Made by a program: the position numbers and the translations under genes | Shown: one piece after another, positions 1 to 6,401 of the stretch | Layout: each line of letters starts with the position of its first letter | Position numbering within the stretch: the first letter of the stretch is position 1 | Notes under the pieces: model-generated | What the model was told of the DNA's origin: nothing | The model's input: the letters and a program-made list of their open reading frames with translations, nothing else | Databases searched by the model: none | NCBI RefSeq assembly: GCF_031377265.1 | Contig: NZ_JANMET010000191.1 | Coordinates: 1 to 10,862, forward strand | Reading direction: 5' to 3' | Source: JAUYQR01 sp031377265 | Lineage (GTDB): Bacteria; Pseudomonadota; Alphaproteobacteria; Rhodobacterales; Rhodobacteraceae | DNA length: 10,862 nt

Positions 1-882
1 GTCCGGCGCATGTTTCAGGAACCCCACCGTTCCATAGGTGTCGGGCAGGATGATCCGCAGGTTGCCCTCATGCTCCTCCTGCCAGTCCTGCAACACCTGA
101 TAGGGGGCCTGGCGCAGGCCAGCATCGGTATCGGCCAGCGCTGAATAGACCATTGGCAGTTCATGCGCATTGGTGCCGATCGCCTCGATGTCGCGCAGCA
201 TCGCGATCCGGCAATTCGAGGTGCCGATGAACTTCGACCCCAGCCCCTCTTGCATCGCCTGCACCGCCCAGTCGTGCCACAGGAACGAATGCCGCCGCCG
301 CGTGCCGAAATCGGCAATCCGCAATCCGTCGATCGCGCGCAGCCGCTCGATCTTTTCCCACAGCCGGGTCATCGCGCGGGCATAAAGCACCTGCAATTCG
401 AACCGCCCCATTTCGTTCAGGACCGCCCGGCCGCGCAACTCCATCAGCACCGCCAGTGCCGGAATTTCCCATAGCATGACCTCGGGCCAGCGCCCCTCGA
501 AGGTCAGTTCGAACTGCCCGTCGCGCTTTTCCAGATGGTAGGGCGGCAGCCGCATCCCCTCGAACCATTCCATGAAATCCGACCGGAACATCTGCCGCTT
601 GCCGTAAAACATGTTGCCACGCAGCCAGGTGCTTTCGCCCCGCGTCAGGCTGAGCGAGCGCACATGATCCAGCTGTTCGCGCAACTCGCCCTCGTCCACC
701 AGATCGGCAAGGCGCACCTTGCTGCTGCGGTTGATCAGGCTGAAGACCACCGTGGTGTCCGGCTTGTTGCGAAAAATAGACTGACACATCAACAGCTTGT
801 AAAAATCCGTGTCGATCAGCGACCGGACAATCGGGTCAATCTTCCATTTGTGGTTCCAGACGCGGGTGGCGATATCGACCAT
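1..882 (-). CDS. pncB: nicotinate phosphoribosyltransferase, 3' end beyond window
   Basis: PncB couples ATP hydrolysis to joining nicotinate and PRPP, giving nicotinate mononucleotide, the committing step of the Preiss-Handler NAD salvage route in the cytosol. The 294 visible residues are the N-terminal two thirds of an enzyme usually about 400-430 residues long; the frame is open at the window edge. The N-terminus (MVDIATRVWNHKWKIDPIVR) followed by SLIDTDFYKLLM is the family's typical start. GTSNCR and the GTNAHELP block (His240) match the region holding the phosphorylated active-site histidine of enteric PncB; that assignment is by motif position. The ATG at 882 has a GGAG ribosome site 8-9 bases upstream. 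The start lies inside the end of the kinase gene on the same strand, so translation is probably coupled. With pncA two genes upstream it forms a salvage unit. I am confident of the family. Confidence 0.95.
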   Translation of the reverse strand, partial: MVDIATRVWNHKWKIDPIVRSLIDTDFYKLLMCQSIFRNKPDTTVVFSLINRSSKVRLADLVDEGELREQLDHVRSLSLTRGESTWLRGNMFYGKRQMFRSDFMEWFEGMRLPPYHLEKRDGQFELTFEGRWPEVMLWEIPALAVLMELRGRAVLNEMGRFELQVLYARAMTRLWEKIERLRAIDGLRIADFGTRRRHSFLWHDWAVQAMQEGLGSKFIGTSNCRIAMLRDIEAIGTNAHELPMVYSALADTDAGLRQAPYQVLQDWQEEHEGNLRIILPDTYGTVGFLKHAPD

Positions 883-3122
883 GACGGTTCTCCGTTTGCC
901 GCCCTGTCTATGTCATCGCGGGGCGAAAGGTCAAAACCTGATCCTGCAACCGCTGCCAGCAGCGCATAAAGATCAGCCCGGATCAATGGTTTGGTCAGCA
1001 CCCCGTTCATCCCCACGGCAAGACAATCGTCCCGCTCTTCGGTTGAAACGAAGGCCGTCAGCGCATGGATCGGGCAGGGCGGCAGGCCCTGCGCAGCCTC
1101 ATGCGCGCGGATCCAGCGGGTCGCCTCGCGCCCGTCCATTTCCGGCATCGATACGTCCATCAGCACCAGATCGGGCGGATCGCGCTGATACAACGCCAGT
1201 GCCTCGGCCCCGGTTGCGGCCTCGACGATGCTGGCCACCGACCGTTCCAGCAGTTTGCGGGCAATCAAACGATTGGTGCTGTTGTCATCCGCCACGATCA
1301 GCCGAAGCTTGGTGCGCGGTGCAATCAGGGTGCTTGAGGCTGCGGCCTGTCCTGCTTTGGCGCGCGCCATCGGCAGAGCCAGGGTGAACACCGACCCCGC
1401 GCCGAAAGTTGACACCACATCAATGTCGCCGCCGATCTGCTGCGCCAGCATCCGTGAAATGGTCAGACCCAGCCCCGTGCCACCAAACTTCCGCGAGATC
1501 GAATTGTCCGCCTGGGTAAAGCTTTCGAAAACCTGCCCAATCCGGTCCGGCGCGATCCCGATTCCGGTATCTGCAACCGCGATCCGCACGCTGTCGGGCG
1601 CATCGCCCTGCGCCTCTGCCGTTACCGTGACCCGCACGCGGCCATGTTCGGTGAACTTCACCGCATTGCCGATCAGGTTGAGCATGATCTGCCGCAGCCG
1701 CCCCGGATCGCCCAGATGCATGCCAAGATTGGCTGGCACATCGCAGGTCAGCATGATGCCCTTTTTGGCGACCGTGGGTTGCAGAATATCCATGCAGCGG
1801 CGAACGATCTCCGCCACAGAAAACCGCTCCACTGCGATCTCCACCTTACCGGACTGCAGCTTTGACAGGTCAAGCACATCGTTGATGATGTCCAGAAGGG
1901 CGCGCCCTGAATCGATGATGGTGCCTACGTAATCCGTTTGTGCGGGGGTCAGCGCGGTTTCCTGCAACAGTTCCGCCACCCCGATCACGCCATTCATCGG
2001 CGTGCGGATTTCATGGCTCATTGTCGCCAGAAACTGCGATTTTGCGCGGTTTGCAGCCTCGGCCACCTGTCTGGCTTCGGCCAGTTCTGCCGCCTGAGCC
2101 TTTGCATGCGTGATGTCACGCTCGATCGCGATCCAGACATCCGGGCTGCCATCGGGTTTCAGGACCGGTGTCATCGACACCTCCATCCAGATCAATTGCC
2201 CGGACTTGGACCGGTTCTGGATTTCCACCCGGCAAGGCACACCGGCCGCCTGCGCGCCATGCAGTTCCGCAAGCGCCTCGGCTGAGGTTTCGGGCCCATT
2301 CAGGATATCACCCGGAAACCGGCCGACCGCTTCGTCAAAGCTGTATCCGGTGGACGTGGTGAAGGCCTCGTTGACCCATTCGATGCGCCCGTCCGCGGCC
2401 GTGAACAGTACGTTGTCATTGGCCTTTTGCGCCACCAGTGCCAGACGTTCGGTGCGCCGCGCGGTTTCGGCAAGGGCCGCCTGCGACACCTCAAGCGCAC
2501 GCTTTTCCTCCAGCAGCGCGCTTTCAAACCGAAGCCGTTCGGCATGGCCGCGGATGGAGGAGCGGATGAACAGCACCGTTGCATAGACAAGGATAAGCCC
2601 GGCCAACAACCCGAATGCCTGCTCGGTGTTGGCGAAAACCGCGATATGCGCAACTTTATCGACCGCCATTGCCAGAAACGTCGTGCCGTAGACGCCCAGC
2701 CGCAGCCACGTGCCTTCCGGGAAATGCGGCATCACCAGCCCGGCGTTGATCGTGGCTGACATGAGGAACGCCAGCGCGAACCCCTCTGCCGCTGCAAGCG
2801 GAATCCATTGCCAGGTAATGATCACACACGCAGCGATGGTCAGCGCCTGGATCAGCGCCATGAACGCCGCCAGCCTCCGCCGCCGCACCGCGCCCTGTGC
2901 CACAATCCGGCGCAGCACCAGATGCTCCATCCCGTCGCCCGCCAGCGCCAGAACCACGCACAGCGCCCCCAGCCACGGCTCATGCAAAAGCCCGATGGCA
3001 AGCCCGCCCAGCAGCGTCATGCTTTGGCGCAGCAAGAAGCCCCGGCTGCGCCCGCCGGCATAGCGCAGGAACAACCCGTCAGGGCTGTTGCGGGCAAGAA
3101 ACATGCCCTCAGCGCTGGTCAT
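816..3122 (-). CDS. membrane hybrid sensor histidine kinase (TM-PAS-HisKA-HATPase-REC)
   Basis: This 768-residue hybrid two-component kinase should sit in the inner membrane. Residues about 35-190 hold five or six hydrophobic segments with little periplasmic loop, so the signal may be read within the membrane or by the cytosolic PAS domain (about 225-340, ending in IERDIT). A short coiled linker (340-362) leads to the HisKA H-box ATMSHEIRTPMNG with His370. The HATPase domain shows N-box NLIGNAVKF (Asn486), DTGIGI (518-523), FTQAD and GGTGLGL (547-553). A receiver domain (about 605-725) carries ADD (611-613), phospho-acceptor Asp656, Thr689 and Lys711. No Hpt domain and no separate response regulator are visible, so the output is unknown. 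An in-frame TGA directly precedes the ATG, which rules out a longer form; the ribosome site is only a G-run. It lies 68 bp after pncA, and its last 22 codons overlap pncB. The NAD-salvage link is inferred from position only. Confidence 0.93.
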   Translation of the reverse strand: MTSAEGMFLARNSPDGLFLRYAGGRSRGFLLRQSMTLLGGLAIGLLHEPWLGALCVVLALAGDGMEHLVLRRIVAQGAVRRRRLAAFMALIQALTIAACVIITWQWIPLAAAEGFALAFLMSATINAGLVMPHFPEGTWLRLGVYGTTFLAMAVDKVAHIAVFANTEQAFGLLAGLILVYATVLFIRSSIRGHAERLRFESALLEEKRALEVSQAALAETARRTERLALVAQKANDNVLFTAADGRIEWVNEAFTTSTGYSFDEAVGRFPGDILNGPETSAEALAELHGAQAAGVPCRVEIQNRSKSGQLIWMEVSMTPVLKPDGSPDVWIAIERDITHAKAQAAELAEARQVAEAANRAKSQFLATMSHEIRTPMNGVIGVAELLQETALTPAQTDYVGTIIDSGRALLDIINDVLDLSKLQSGKVEIAVERFSVAEIVRRCMDILQPTVAKKGIMLTCDVPANLGMHLGDPGRLRQIMLNLIGNAVKFTEHGRVRVTVTAEAQGDAPDSVRIAVADTGIGIAPDRIGQVFESFTQADNSISRKFGGTGLGLTISRMLAQQIGGDIDVVSTFGAGSVFTLALPMARAKAGQAAASSTLIAPRTKLRLIVADDNSTNRLIARKLLERSVASIVEAATGAEALALYQRDPPDLVLMDVSMPEMDGREATRWIRAHEAAQGLPPCPIHALTAFVSTEERDDCLAVGMNGVLTKPLIRADLYALLAAVAGSGFDLSPRDDIDRAANGEPSWSISPPASGTTNGRLTRLSGR

Positions 3123-3190
3123 TCAGTGGCCCCCCGGAAACCATGTCCCACAGCAGCCTAGGGGCGAAAGGTTTAGCGGATATGAATGTC

Positions 3191-3799
3191 TCAATCCCGC
3201 CATCGGACCCCGGTGGCGGCCATCTGTGCCCGCGCCGTGTCCAGCGATCCGTTCAGGTCGATCGCCCGGCAGGCGCTGGCCCGCACCGTGACCTCGAACC
3301 CCAGCCGCGCTGCATCCAGCGCCGAATAGGCCACGCAGAAATCCGTGGCCAGCCCCACCAGTTCCAGCCGCGTCACCCCACGCGACCGCAAATACCCTTC
3401 AAGCCCCGTAGCCGTCACCCGGTCATTCTCGAAAAACGCCGAATAGCTGTCGATCTCGGGCCGGAACCCCTTGCGGATCACCATCTGCGCCATCCCCGTG
3501 CGCAGCACCGGATGAAACTCCGCACCTTTCGTGCCCTGCACGCAATGCGTTGGCCACAGAACCTGCGGCCCGTAGGCCATCTCGGCCATCGAATACGGCA
3601 CCGCTCCCGGGTGGTTCTCGGCAAACGACAGATGCGTTCCCGGATGCCAATCCTGCGTCAACACGACCACCGGATACTCATCCATGATCGAGTTGATCTC
3701 CGGGATGATTTCAGCGCCCCCCCTCACGGCAAGCGCGCCTCCGGGGCAGAAGTCGTTCTGAACGTCGATAACGATAAGGGCATCGGTCGCGGGCAGCAT
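3191..3799 (-). CDS. pncA: nicotinamidase (pyrazinamidase)
   Basis: PncA hydrolyses nicotinamide to nicotinate and ammonia in the cytosol, feeding PncB. In the isochorismatase-like fold the triad is visible. Numbering from the 202-residue start, Asp12 lies in IDVQNDFCPGG, Lys110 in VIRKG and Cys155 in ATDFCV. The metal ligands Asp50 and His52 are in QDWHPGTH, with His85 in WPTHC. These correspond to E. coli D10, K111, C156, D52, H54 and H86. SYSAFF is also conserved. An in-frame ATG at 3829 would add ten residues but has no ribosome site; the ATG at 3799 has GGAAAGGA seven bases upstream and starts at the usual place before the first strand, so I chose it. It is the first gene of the pncA-kinase-pncB unit and is divergent from the SDR gene, sharing a 75-bp spacer with an inverted repeat. 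The family assignment is secure. Confidence 0.96.
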   Translation of the reverse strand: MLPATDALIVIDVQNDFCPGGALAVRGGAEIIPEINSIMDEYPVVVLTQDWHPGTHLSFAENHPGAVPYSMAEMAYGPQVLWPTHCVQGTKGAEFHPVLRTGMAQMVIRKGFRPEIDSYSAFFENDRVTATGLEGYLRSRGVTRLELVGLATDFCVAYSALDAARLGFEVTVRASACRAIDLNGSLDTARAQMAATGVRWRD

Positions 3800-3806
3800 C
3801 GGTTGG

Positions 3807-3814
3807 TCCTTTCC
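3807..3814 (-). promoter_or_regulatory. ribosome binding site that fixes the pncA start
   Basis: On the minus strand this reads GGAAAGGA, seven bases before the ATG at 3799. The upstream alternative ATG at 3829 is preceded by CGACCTTACGG, which has no Shine-Dalgarno match. This supports the shorter, 202-residue PncA. Confidence 0.8.
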
Positions 3815-3837
3815 GTCGGTCGCCCACATCCGTAAGG

Positions 3838-3861
3838 TCGGTTGCGGTATCGGTCAACCGA
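3838..3861. promoter_or_regulatory. candidate operator: inverted repeat in the divergent pncA/SDR spacer
   Basis: The arms TCGGTTG and CAACCGA pair perfectly (7 bp) around a 10-bp spacer. A further half-site, CGGTTG, lies at 3800-3805, next to the pncA start. The element is about 40 bp upstream of pncA and about 13 bp upstream of the SDR start, where a divergent regulator could act on both. I do not match it to a known NAD-regulator motif (NrtR, NiaR, NadR, NadQ). A 7-bp dyad in GC-rich DNA can arise by chance. Confidence 0.35.
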
Positions 3862-3874
3862 AAGGGCATTTGCC

Positions 3875-4852
3875 ATGCGGCGCGCACTGGTGTTTGGCGG
3901 GGCAGGCCAGGTCGGGCGCGCGGTTGCAGCGGCGCTGGCTGCGGACGGCTGGCAGGTTGACGCCACCACCCACAGCGCCCTGCCAACTGGCCTTGCCGCC
4001 ACCCCCGTTCCCCACTTCGGCACCCGCGCCGCCACGATCCGAACTGCGCGCTATGACGCGGTGATTGATACCATGGCCTTCACCGCCGCCGATGCCGCCG
4101 ACCTGATGTCCGCCCGCGATGCGTATGGCCAGCTTCTGGTGATCTCCACCGCCTCGGTCTACGCCGACGCCGCCGGCAACGGGTTTGAATCCGAAACCTT
4201 TCCCACCTACCCGCCAGAGATCACCGAAGATCAGCCCACCGTCCCACCCGGTCCCGGCTATTCTGCGGGCAAAGTGGCGCTGGAACAGGCGCTGGGTCCG
4301 CAGGCCACCATCCTGCGCCCTGCCGCCATCCACGGCATCGGCGCCCGCCATCCGCGCGAATGGTACTTCGTCAAACGGCTGCTGGACGGGCGCAGCCTGA
4401 TCCCCATCGAAGACGCCTCTGCCGCCTTCCACACCACCTCCACCACCGCCATCGGTGCGCTTGCCGCCTTCTGCCTTGCGCATGGCCACCACGGCGCTTT
4501 CAACGTTGCCGACCCGCAGGCGCTGCCGATCTCGGCCATCGCTGCCACCCTCAGCGCCACGCTGAACCGCCCGGCCACCCTGATCCCGGTGTCGGACCTG
4601 CCCGAAAATCTCTCCCACATCGGCCACAGCCCGTTCAGCATCCCCCGCCCGGTGCGCCTTACCACTGCCCGCGCCCGCGCGCTTGGCTGGGACGGCGGGC
4701 CGGACTACGCCAGCCTGATGCCTGCCTACTGCCAGTGGCTCGCCAGCCATGCGCCCGATTGGCAGACCGCCTTCCCGATGTTCACCCGCTACGGCCACGA
4801 TCCCTTCGATTACGCGGGCGAGGACCTTGTTCTTGCCCGCCGAACCGCCTAA
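3875..4852 (+). CDS. NAD-dependent epimerase/dehydratase family protein (extended SDR)
   Basis: This 325-residue cytosolic Rossmann protein starts MRRALVFGGAGQVGRAV, the glycine-rich dinucleotide site (residues 8-14). The SDR catalytic elements are visible: ISTASVY (90-96, Ser) and Tyr129-x-x-x-Lys133 in GYSAGK. The AVIDTMAF strand and the ILRPAAIHG block are typical of the extended-SDR or atypical epimerase group, with a variable C-terminal substrate domain. I cannot name the substrate. A TTG at 3842 would extend the frame by eleven residues, but the ATG at 3875 has AAAGGG eight bases upstream and begins directly at the first Rossmann strand. It leads a probable operon: trhO starts nine bases after its stop codon, suggesting cotranscription and perhaps coupled translation. 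Similar proteins are often annotated only as NAD-dependent epimerase/dehydratase. The fold is sure, the function open. Confidence 0.88.
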   Translation: MRRALVFGGAGQVGRAVAAALAADGWQVDATTHSALPTGLAATPVPHFGTRAATIRTARYDAVIDTMAFTAADAADLMSARDAYGQLLVISTASVYADAAGNGFESETFPTYPPEITEDQPTVPPGPGYSAGKVALEQALGPQATILRPAAIHGIGARHPREWYFVKRLLDGRSLIPIEDASAAFHTTSTTAIGALAAFCLAHGHHGAFNVADPQALPISAIAATLSATLNRPATLIPVSDLPENLSHIGHSPFSIPRPVRLTTARARALGWDGGPDYASLMPAYCQWLASHAPDWQTAFPMFTRYGHDPFDYAGEDLVLARRTA

Positions 4853-4861
4853 CTCGCCGCC

Positions 4862-5764
4862 ATGCTGACCGTCGCCGCACTTTATCACTTTACCCGCTTC
4901 CCCGACCCCGCCGCGCTGCGTGGGCCGCTGTTGGCGGTTTGCACCGAACACGGCGTCAAAGGCTCGCTCCTCCTCGCGCCCGAAGGCATCAATGGCACCA
5001 TCGCCGGCACCCGCGAAGGGATAGACACGGTGCTGGCCCATATCGGCGCTTTGCCCGGCTGCAGCGCACTGGAACACAAGGAAAGCCCCGCCGAAACCAT
5101 GCCCTTCGGCCGCATCAAGGTGCGCCTGAAGCGCGAGATCGTCACCATGGGCCAGCCCGATGTCGATCCGCTCACCGGCACCGGGCACTACGTCGCTGCG
5201 CAGGACTGGAACGCACTGATCGCCGATCCCGACACCGTGGTGATCGATACCCGCAACGATTACGAGGTCGCCATCGGCACCTTCGCCGGTGCCATCGACC
5301 CCGGCACCCGCGCCTTCAGCGAATTTCCGCGCTGGTGGCAGGCCAACAAGGACCGCCTGCAAGGCAAGCGCATCGCAATGTTCTGCACCGGCGGCATCCG
5401 ATGTGAGAAATCGACGAATTACCTGATAAGGCAAGGGGTTCAGGACGTGTTCCACCTCAAGGGCGGCATCCTGAAATACCTCGAAAAGGTGCCCGCCAGC
5501 GAAAGCCTCTGGCAAGGCGAATGCTTCGTGTTCGATGACCGCGTGTCAGTGGGCCACGGCCTTGTTCCCGGCGGCCTCACGTCCTGCGGTGCCTGCCGCC
5601 GCCCGGTCACGCCCGAAGATCGCGCCCATCCGGCGTTCGAGGAGGGCGTCTCCTGCCCCGCCTGCGCCGACGAATACGGCCCGGAAGACCGCGCCCGCTT
5701 TCGGGAACGCCAGCACCAGATGACCCTCGCCGCCGCGCGCGGCAAACGTCACCTCGGCGCGTAA
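4862..5764 (+). CDS. trhO: tRNA uridine(34) hydroxylase, rhodanese-like (YceA/UPF0176 family)
   Basis: TrhO uses oxygen to hydroxylate U34 of certain tRNAs to 5-hydroxyuridine, the precursor of further wobble modifications; it acts in the cytosol. The 300 residues show the family order: an N-terminal domain with the GINGTIAG motif (42-49), PFGRIKVRLK (81-90), a rhodanese domain (about 110-215) with the active-site loop CTGGIRCEKS (Cys175, Cys181), and a C-terminal tail with two Cys pairs (C242-x2-C245 and C265-x2-C268) that may bind zinc. The start is the only ATG near the usual beginning and has no good Shine-Dalgarno, so translation is probably coupled to the SDR gene ending nine bases upstream. 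The codons just after the active-site loop (5399-5449) are unusually AT-rich for this gene, including CGA, ATA and AGG. The family is clear; the enzymatic role comes from characterised homologues. Confidence 0.94.
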   Translation: MLTVAALYHFTRFPDPAALRGPLLAVCTEHGVKGSLLLAPEGINGTIAGTREGIDTVLAHIGALPGCSALEHKESPAETMPFGRIKVRLKREIVTMGQPDVDPLTGTGHYVAAQDWNALIADPDTVVIDTRNDYEVAIGTFAGAIDPGTRAFSEFPRWWQANKDRLQGKRIAMFCTGGIRCEKSTNYLIRQGVQDVFHLKGGILKYLEKVPASESLWQGECFVFDDRVSVGHGLVPGGLTSCGACRRPVTPEDRAHPAFEEGVSCPACADEYGPEDRARFRERQHQMTLAAARGKRHLGA

Positions 5765-5783
5765 GGCGGGGTTCCAGCCCGCC
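5765..5783 (+). repeat. short hairpin directly after the trhO stop codon
   Basis: GGCGGG and CCCGCC form a perfect 6-bp stem around a 7-base loop, beginning at the first base after the TAA. No T-run follows, so it is not a standard intrinsic terminator. It might attenuate or protect the 3' end before the DUF1801 gene, which starts 50 bp later. It could also be a chance GC-rich dyad. Confidence 0.35.
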
Positions 5784-5832
5784 GATCAAAGCAAGCCTTG
5801 ATTTCTCCACCGTTCGGGGTTTCCCTTGGCAC

Positions 5833-6246
5833 ATGGCCAAAGCAGCCCCCGACCCCAGCGCCCAAGCCTCCGGCGAAGCCGCCTCCCGGCTGATCGACCA
5901 GCGCATTGCAGATCTCGGCGATTGGCGCGGCGTAACTCTTGCCCGGATGCGCTCGCTGATCCTCGCCGCCGATCCGCAGATTGTCGAGGAATGGAAATGG
6001 ATGGGCACCCCCGTCTGGTCCCGCCAAGGCATCATTTGCACCGGCGAGGTTTACAAGAAGGCGGTAAAGCTGACCTTCGCCAAAGGCGCCAGCCTGCCCG
6101 ACCCCGCGCATCTGTTCAACGCCAGCCTCGACGGCAACACCCGCCGCGCCATCGACATACCTGGGGCAGCGGTGGTGGACGCCGATGCCTTCACCGCACT
6201 GATCAAAGCCGCCGTGGCCCTGAACCTGCAGGCCGCGACAAAATAA
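5833..6246 (+). CDS. DUF1801 domain protein
   Basis: This 137-residue cytosolic protein has no signal or membrane segment. Its central part fits the DUF1801 (YdhG-like) fold over residues about 20-132: EEWKWMGTPVW, an ICTGEVYKKAVKLTFAKG block and the ASLDGNTRRAID block are typical of the family, whose biochemical role is not established. The N-terminus is Ala/Pro-rich and probably disordered. The start codon has no convincing ribosome site, but no other start fits. It follows trhO by 68 bp with a small hairpin between, so it may be the last gene of the SDR-trhO operon or have its own promoter. It converges on the flavin oxidoreductase gene, leaving a 153-bp gap after its stop codon. The family call is good, the function unknown. 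Confidence 0.85.
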   Translation: MAKAAPDPSAQASGEAASRLIDQRIADLGDWRGVTLARMRSLILAADPQIVEEWKWMGTPVWSRQGIICTGEVYKKAVKLTFAKGASLPDPAHLFNASLDGNTRRAIDIPGAAVVDADAFTALIKAAVALNLQAATK

Positions 6247-6316
6247 AAAGCGAACGACAGTTCATAAACCTAAAGGTGGCCCGCTGCGGCTAAGAAGTGC
6301 ACCCGTTCAATTCTCC

Positions 6317-6366
6317 GAAACGTTAAGAAATCCTGAACACGAAACGGTAACCCATTGAAAACGTTG
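6317..6366. promoter_or_regulatory. AT-rich element with AAACG repeats and a CtrA-like half-site
   Basis: In the convergent gap 6247-6399 the sequence turns AT-rich. AAACGTTAA (6318), AAACGGTAA (6342) and AAACGTTGA (6359) repeat a common core. TTAA-N7-TGAAC at 6323-6338 is one mismatch from the alphaproteobacterial CtrA consensus TTAA-N7-TTAAC. No start codon lies just downstream on either strand, so a target gene is not evident. It could be a relic, an sRNA promoter, or chance. Confidence 0.25.
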
Positions 6367-6371
6367 ATACC

Positions 6372-6401
6372 GAAGGGATGTCCACGCGTGGACACCCCTT
6401 C
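6372..6401. terminator. 30-bp near-perfect palindrome at the convergent gene ends, possible terminator
   Basis: GAAGGG, one mismatched base, TGTCCACG, then the exact complements CGTGGACA, one base and CCCTTC. The core TGTCCACGCGTGGACA is a perfect 16-bp palindrome with no loop. The right arm overlaps the TGA stop (6400-6402) of the minus-strand flavin oxidoreductase. It is strong enough to form a terminator stem for both converging genes, but no T-run follows directly on either strand. It may instead be a protein-binding palindrome or act by Rho-assisted termination. Confidence 0.55.

Noticed and set aside
2897..3835. Open plus-strand frame of 312 codons
   Set aside because: Antisense to pncA and to the start of the kinase gene; no recognisable domain.
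3854..5515. Open minus-strand frame of 553 codons
   Set aside because: It lies antisense to the SDR and trhO genes, is glycine-rich and low in complexity, and is explained by their GC-rich codon use. Both sense genes have clear family motifs.
5760..5800. tRNA T-arm-like GGTTCCAGCC hairpin after trhO
   Set aside because: The loop does not fit the TTCRANY pattern, and no acceptor, anticodon or D-arm can be drawn around it.
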